From Corallium rubrum (lineage: Eukaryota; Cnidaria; Anthozoa; Scleralcyonacea; Coralliidae), in contig OZ036005.1 of the NCBI GenBank assembly GCA_964035015.1, positions 15,709,625 to 15,773,624 of the forward strand: 64,000 nt of DNA, in the 5' to 3' direction. The notes under the pieces are model-generated. The model worked only from the letters and a program-made list of their open reading frames with translations, did no database searches and was not told the origin of the DNA. The position numbers were made by a program, and so were the translations under genes. Below, piece by piece: positions 59,205-64,000 of this stretch (positions within the stretch are counted from its first letter, which is position 1; every line of letters begins with the position of its first letter).

Positions 59205-62200
59205 GACCAAGTCGTTCAGTTGTGCTGTTGTGAGTCAGGACCCACTGGAACAGGTAAACGCCCTCAGGAATGATGTGGTACGGTTACTACGTCGGGAGCT
59301 GACTGAGATGAGGGGGCTGAAGTTCGCTGAAACGCTGGTCGTGACGCTTGAAAAGGAGGTGTCCGGCGGAACAACTTATAAGACGGCCCACTTCAACAGC
59401 CACATCAAGACTATAATCAACGGTAATGAGATCGGTCAGGACGTTGACACCGCGAATGAGGAGGTGGTGGCTAGAATAGCCCGATGGATAAGCGAGGGAT
59501 CTGGCTGGACAGTAAACTCAGTAGACGGTCACTACGTTAATCTGACTGTCTACAGTCCACTGGAAGGCTCCAGTTATGTCGACCTCCCTAAGGAGCTGAA
59601 GAATAGTCGGAAGGGGTTGATCAACGTTAAAAATAACGATGATAGGTGTTTTATGTGGTGTCATCTGGCTGATAAGTTTCCTGTCCCAAAAGACCCACAA
59701 AGGGTCACAAAGTACCGGGACCATGTTGACGACTTGGATTATGGTGGAATCAGCTTCCCTGTGCCTCAAAAACAGTACAACCGGGTGGAGAAACAGAATG
59801 AGATACGTATCAACGTCTATGGTTATGAGGATGGGTTAACCTTTCCAGTTTATGTGTCAGAGGAAAGGTTCTCCGACCTCATGAATCTCCTGATTATAAC
59901 CAACGGGAACAACAAACATTACGTCCTCATCAAGGACTTTGATAGGTTTATGTACAACAAAACAAAACACAAGAGGAGAAAACACTTCTGTGTTTACTGT
60001 CTCCAATGTTTCAGTTCAACGGAGGTTCTGGATAGGCATAAGGTTGTGTGTATCAGTGTAAACGGTAAACAGGCTGTTAGGATGCCTGACCCCGGTAAGA
60101 ACGTGCTGAGGTACAGTAATTTCCACAAACAGTTAAACGTTCCGTTTGTTGTGTACGCTGACTTCGAGGCGATCACGGAAAAGGTCAACAGACCGGAGGT
60201 GTCGGAGTCAGACCGAGAGGAGAAAGAGAAAAATCCATACATGGAGAGGTACCAAAAACATACTGATTGTGGTTATGGGTATAAGGTTGTCTGTTGTTAT
60301 GACGACAGATACAGCAAACCTGTTCAGGTGTATAGAGGCCCTGGTGCTGTCAACAAGTTTATTGGAAAGATGTTGGAAGAAGTGGAGTACTGTAAGGGTA
60401 TTCGGAAAGAGCACTTCAACCAGGATATGATTCTGACTGATTCCGACAGGGCGGACTTCAGAGACGCTGTAGGGTGTCACATCTGTGGTCGGGAGTATGG
60501 GGAAAGGGATGTTAGGGTCCGGGACCACTGTCATGTGACGGGAAAGTATCGGGGATCGGCCCATCAGCTTTGTAACAGAAATCATAGATTAACTGATAAG
60601 ATACCAGTCATCTTACACAACCTGAGGGGTTATGATAGTCATCTCATCATGGGGGAGATCGGAAAGTTCGGACAGGAGATTAACGTCATTCCGAATAATA
60701 TGGAGAAGTACATGGCCTTCATGTTAGGTAAAAACCTTGTGTTTCTGGACAGTTTTCAGTTCATGAGTAGTTCATTGGAAAAATTGGTGGGAAATCTCCC
60801 GAGGGACGCCTTTAGATACACAGCCGAAGAATTTGGTGAAAGGTCGGACCTGATGGGGACGAAGGGTGTTTACCCCTATGACTACATGGACAGCTTCAGT
60901 CGGTTTGAGGAAATGAGGTTACCACCAAAGAGTGAGTTTTATAGCGTGCTAAACGATGAGGAGATATCAGACACCGATTACCAACACGCTCAGAAGGTTT
61001 GGGGGTCGTTTGGAATGAGAACGATGGGGGACTACCATGACGTGTACCTGAAATCGGATGTGTTGCTGTTAGCTGACGTCTTTGAGAACTTTAGGAAGAC
61101 CTGTGTTCAGTACTATAAGCTAGACCCCTGTCACTACTTCACTTCACCTGGGTTGGCATGGGACGCTATGCTAAAAATGACTGGGATTGAGCTGGAGCTG
61201 ATGACTGACATCGACATGTTCCAGTTTATCGAGAAAGGATTGAGAGGTGGCGTTAGTTACATAGCCAACAGATATGGGAAAGCAAACAACCCATATATGA
61301 AGGGGTATAGTGAGGACGAGGCTGTGAAGTATATAATGTATCTGGACGCCAATAATCTGTATGGTTGGGCCATGAGTCAGTGCCTTCCGACTGGTAAATT
61401 CAGGTGGATGAGTGAATCTAAGCTGAAAAACCTAGCCTGGGAACTTCCGGAGAATGACAGTCGGACTGGAATGATACTTGAGGTTGATCTTGAGTATCCT
61501 GATGAATTTCACGACCTACACAACGACTATCCGTTAGCCCCTGAAAAGATGGGAATACGGGAAGATATGTTGTCGGAGTATTGTTTTAAGATTAAGGAAA
61601 AGTTCGGAGTCAGCGTTGATGGTGTCAGTAAGTTGGTAACCAACCTGATGGGAAAGGAAAGGTATGTCGTCCACTACAGAAACCTACAGCTGTACGTCAG
61701 ACTTGGGATGAGGGTGAAAAAAGTTCACCGAGTTTTGTTTTTTAATCAATCCCCTTGGCTGAAGCAGTACATCGACTTCAACACGGTGAAGAGAACCGCC
61801 GCCAGGAACGCCTTTGAAAAGGACTTCTTCAAGCTGATGAACAACAGCGTCTTCGGTAAAACAATGGAGAATTTGAGAAAGCGCGTAGATGTTCGGTTGG
61901 TCACGTGTGAAGAAAAGCTGTTGAGGCTGGCTTCCAAACCAACCTTCGTATCCGCTAAAATATTCAACGAAAACCTTGTTGCCGTTCACAAAATTAAAGA
62001 AGTTCTTACGCTAAACCGACCGGCTTACGTTGGTATGTGTATTCTCGATCTGTCAAAAACACTAATGTATGATTTCCATTACAACTATGTGTTAGAGAAA
62101 TATGGAAGTAAGGCTAAGCTACTGTTCACGGATACGGACAGTCTGACATATGAGATTGAAACAGAAGACGTTTACAAAGACTTCTGGGCTGATAAAGGTA

Positions 62201-62607
62201 TCTTTGACAATTCGGACTATCCAGAGAGCTCGAAGTATCACAATAAGTCAAACAAAAAAGTCATTGGAAAGATGAAGGATGAAGCGGCTGGTGTTCCCAT
62301 AACCGAATTCGTTGGTCTTTGAAGTAAGATGTATTCATATTTAAAAGACAACGGAACAGGTGACAAAACCGCGAAGGGAATCAAAAAAAGTGTTACGGAG
62401 AAACAAATAAGACATGAGAACTACAAAGACACATTATTTGGTAAGAAGCAACTGTTCCAGAAAATGAAAACAATCCAAAGTGTAAATCATGAGTTAGGTA
62501 GTTATGAGATAAATAAAGTGACACTCTCATGCTTTGACGATAAGAGATACCTGCTGGAAGACGGGATTAGTTCCTATGCGTACGGACATAAAAGCATCAT
62601 TTCGTAG
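59104..62607 (+). pseudogene. Protein-primed family B DNA polymerase, one internal stop
   Basis: About 1167 codons from ATG at 59104 (another ATG at 59089). Exonuclease motifs: YADFEAI (about residue 352), NLRGYDSHL, YLKSDVLLLADV. A zinc-like insert CHICGREYGERDVRVRDHCH lies near residue 458. Polymerase motifs: YLDANNLYGWAM (A, about 745), KLMNNSVFGKTMEN (B, about 909), FTDTDSLTYE (C, about 1007). These fit polymerases of Polintons and adenovirus-like replicators. A TGA at 62320-62322 precedes the last 95 codons. All catalytic residues lie before it. Confidence 0.85.
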
Positions 62608-62732
62608 AGTCGTTTCGGCTGATATCAAGCCTCATCAGAACACCTAACTAAATAGTGGGTGTTTACGACTCCACGAAAGTCACGAACGCGCTTCCTCTCG
62701 TGGAGAAGGACCGTCTCAGATCACAGTCAAAA
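62608..62732. other. Post-PolB region with inverted repeat
   Basis: CGTAGAGTCG (62604) and CGACTCCACG (about 62667) can pair with one mismatch around a loop of about 50 bases, possibly a terminator. No AG...CT terminus was found. Confidence 0.35.
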
Positions 62733-62940
62733 CTATAGTCCCAATTCTGTCCGAACATGGGGAGTCATCTCCTTCATGTTCATTCTTATCTGATTGAGGT
62801 TGGCCTCCAGACAGCGTTCCTTTCTCTCCAGAACAGCCTTCTTCTCCCTCACATCACTAAGCTGTCTCAACACCTTTGCCTCCTCATCCTTCTTCTTTTG
62901 GTACAGTCTCAGAATGTGCGGGCCAAAGTTTTGGCGGACG
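62733..62940 (-). CDS. Coiled-coil ORF, incomplete, unknown
   Basis: Reads on minus to a TAG at 62733-62735. It encodes QNFGPHILRLYQKKKDEEAK, then a long charged coiled coil, then a PHVRTELGL end. No ATG is found at the 5' side, so it appears truncated at the junction near 62940. It may be the last minus-strand gene of the inner element. Confidence 0.45.
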
Positions 62941-62949
62941 TCTGGTTGG

Positions 62950-63225
62950 ATGGTAGTAAAAGACGTTGGTCAAGATGTTCTGGCAGGGAAGAATGTAAAG
63001 CAAGCGATAAAAGTGCGTGGTTCTGAAGCCGTGAACGATCTTGCTCAAAAAGGGGTCCGTCAGATTACAAACCAATCAGGAGCCGGTCGAAAACGCAAAC
63101 GGGTGAATTCTCCTATAAAAGGCAACACAAGACGTAAAACCATCAGTCGTTCGCAAACTGTGAAGAAGAAAACATCTGTGCCTACGGAAGCAAAGATTGG
63201 ACCGTTTATAAAATACAAATCATGA
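62950..63225 (+). CDS. Small basic capsid-associated protein (Polinton type)
   Basis: 91 codons from ATG at 62950. A DVLAGKNVKQAIKVRGSEAV helix is followed by a strongly basic, Ser/Thr-rich segment (RKRKRVNSPIKGNTRRKT). A protein of this kind commonly stands just before the capsid gene in Polintons and may package DNA like a core protein. Its stop overlaps the next start as ATGA. Confidence 0.5.
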   Translation: MVVKDVGQDVLAGKNVKQAIKVRGSEAVNDLAQKGVRQITNQSGAGRKRKRVNSPIKGNTRRKTISRSQTVKKKTSVPTEAKIGPFIKYKS

Positions 63226-64000
63226 GTCAAGCTTTTAGTGCCTTACATAAAGATTCGTGCGAGTGTGGAAAATCAGAATTAGATTCATTTGTAATGCCTG
63301 CTACACAAGTAGAAATGAATAAAGGATTTTGGGAAGATATAGATCCAGTGTCGAGTATTGGAGATTCAGACACCATCGAGTTTCTGTGTGCTGCAAATTC
63401 TGATGTGTATACCGATTTAGCAAACAGTTACCTACACGTGAAAGCAAAAATAACCAACAACGACGGATCTAATCTCAATGAAAATGTTCAAGTCGGACCT
63501 GTAAGTGTGTTTACCTGTTTACCAAGTTTACCTGAATAATAAACTTGTCACACCGTCGAGCACTGCTTATCCCTACCGATCATATATGGAGACTGTACTG
63601 AACTTTAGCAAAGACGCAAAATCATCTCATCAAACCTCAGCGTTGTTCTATAAAGATCAAGCTGGTCGAATGGATGTCGTGAACCCTGTAGCAGTAGATG
63701 CCGATGCAAACAAGGGTTTGAAAAAGCAAGTCTGTGGCTATGGAAGGAAGAATCCATTCAGACCTGTTTGCACAAGACGGCTATATTCTTGGTTCTGTAC
63801 CAATCAAACTCAAATTAGTGCGTTCGAGAAACCCATTTTCACTGGTATCGCCAGCAGATCATCCTGACTTTAAAGTGGTTTTGGAAGAATGTGTATTTCG
63901 AGTTCGACGTGTTAACGTCTCCTCTACCGTTATGATGGCTCATACCCATGCCCTTCAACGTGTCACGGCCAAGTACCCTATCAATCGTGTCAGTTGTAAA
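63222..64000 (+). pseudogene. Polinton capsid protein (F54H12.2-like), frameshifted, runs off the window
   Basis: It begins AFSALHKDSCECGKSELDSF and continues DTIEFLCAANSDVYTDLANS, a pattern of the F54H12.2-like Polinton capsid family. The frame changes near 63505 and again near 63840, and it goes on to the window end with HTHALQRVTAKYPINRV. At least two frameshifts make it non-functional. It is clearly different from the capsid candidate at 48612-49853. Confidence 0.7.

Larger units (their letters stand above)
47122..62732. mobile_element. Polinton/adintovirus-like element, nearly intact
   Basis: The left end AGTAGTATAGAATATG has the Polinton AG start. A minus block (ATPase, capsid proteins, integrase) and a plus block (surface-like proteins, kinase, PolB) meet at 52902/52922. 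The content (PolB, RVE integrase, A32-type ATPase, major and minor capsid candidates) is the Polinton core set apart from a recognisable protease. The DNA is less AT-rich than the surroundings and most ORFs are open. The right TIR is not found, so the right border is uncertain (62.6-62.95 kb). Confidence 0.75.
62941..64000 (+). mobile_element. Polinton, second segment (capsid side)
   Basis: Capsid-type genes on + after the end of the inner element. They may be the continuation of the Polinton that starts at 45069, but the integrase cut at 47121 does not resume here, so material was lost or the pieces come from different copies. Confidence 0.5.

Noticed and set aside
62884-63075. 63-residue minus ORF near the right junction
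   Set aside because: It lies antisense to the basic capsid-associated protein and has no domain; the 62733-62940 coiled-coil frame is a better candidate.

Overview
The window is animal genomic DNA, not bacterial. It is AT-rich and almost entirely built from mobile elements. It holds several APE-type non-LTR retrotransposons (LINEs), small inverted-repeat DNA transposons, and at least four segments of Polinton/Maverick (adintovirus-like) elements with viral replication and capsid genes. I see no clear host gene; one RecQ-like helicase scrap and a few splice-like signals are the only candidates. The gene content recalls what is common in cnidarians and other marine invertebrates, but the host assignment is a weak inference.

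Layout. 1-5467: small TIR elements, including a hAT-like element with a perfect 8-bp duplication nested in another TIR element, plus a helicase fragment. 5468-7311: a decayed segment of a Polinton-like genome, collinear with part of the large element further right. 7312-25979 and 41701-42880: a head-to-tail array of six LINE copies, all on +, each bounded by (TCAC)n repeats. One copy is full length, with three open frames linked by ATGA overlaps; the others are 5'-truncated or frameshifted. 25980-41700: an insertion splitting the last LINE, with a 6-bp duplication (GTGCTG), AG...CT ends and two arms of about 6 kb that are near-perfect inverted copies around a 58-bp spacer at 35839-35896. It carries Polinton accessory genes in duplicate and no replication or capsid genes, and its left arm contains a 3.7-kb TIR transposon (26048-29762) with a 9-bp duplication.

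45069-64000: a Polinton starting with AGTAGATCCC carries a GRF zinc-finger protein, a Bcl-2-like protein, a small Cys-rich protein and the N-terminal half of an integrase. At 47122 this is replaced by a second, less AT-rich and much better preserved Polinton/adintovirus-like element (47122 to about 62.7-62.9 kb). Its minus-strand block holds an unknown protein, the packaging ATPase, a putative double jelly-roll major capsid protein, a membrane protein, a putative minor capsid protein and a chromodomain integrase. Its plus-strand block holds a membrane-anchored protein, a lectin-like protein, small membrane proteins, a deoxynucleoside kinase (opposite strand), a zinc-finger/nuclease-like ORF, small zinc proteins and protein-primed PolB. 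After about 62.94 kb, capsid genes of a Polinton type resume.

How it works together (inference from family knowledge): PolB copies the linear genome from protein-primed ends, integrase inserts it with 6-bp duplications, and the ATPase and capsid proteins would package it. Many genes of the inner element, and of the relict at 5468-7168, carry a TAGTATA-type motif touching the start codon, a candidate element-specific promoter. The most unusual object is the palindromic Polinton derivative, which I interpret as an integrated snap-back or inverted-dimer genome.
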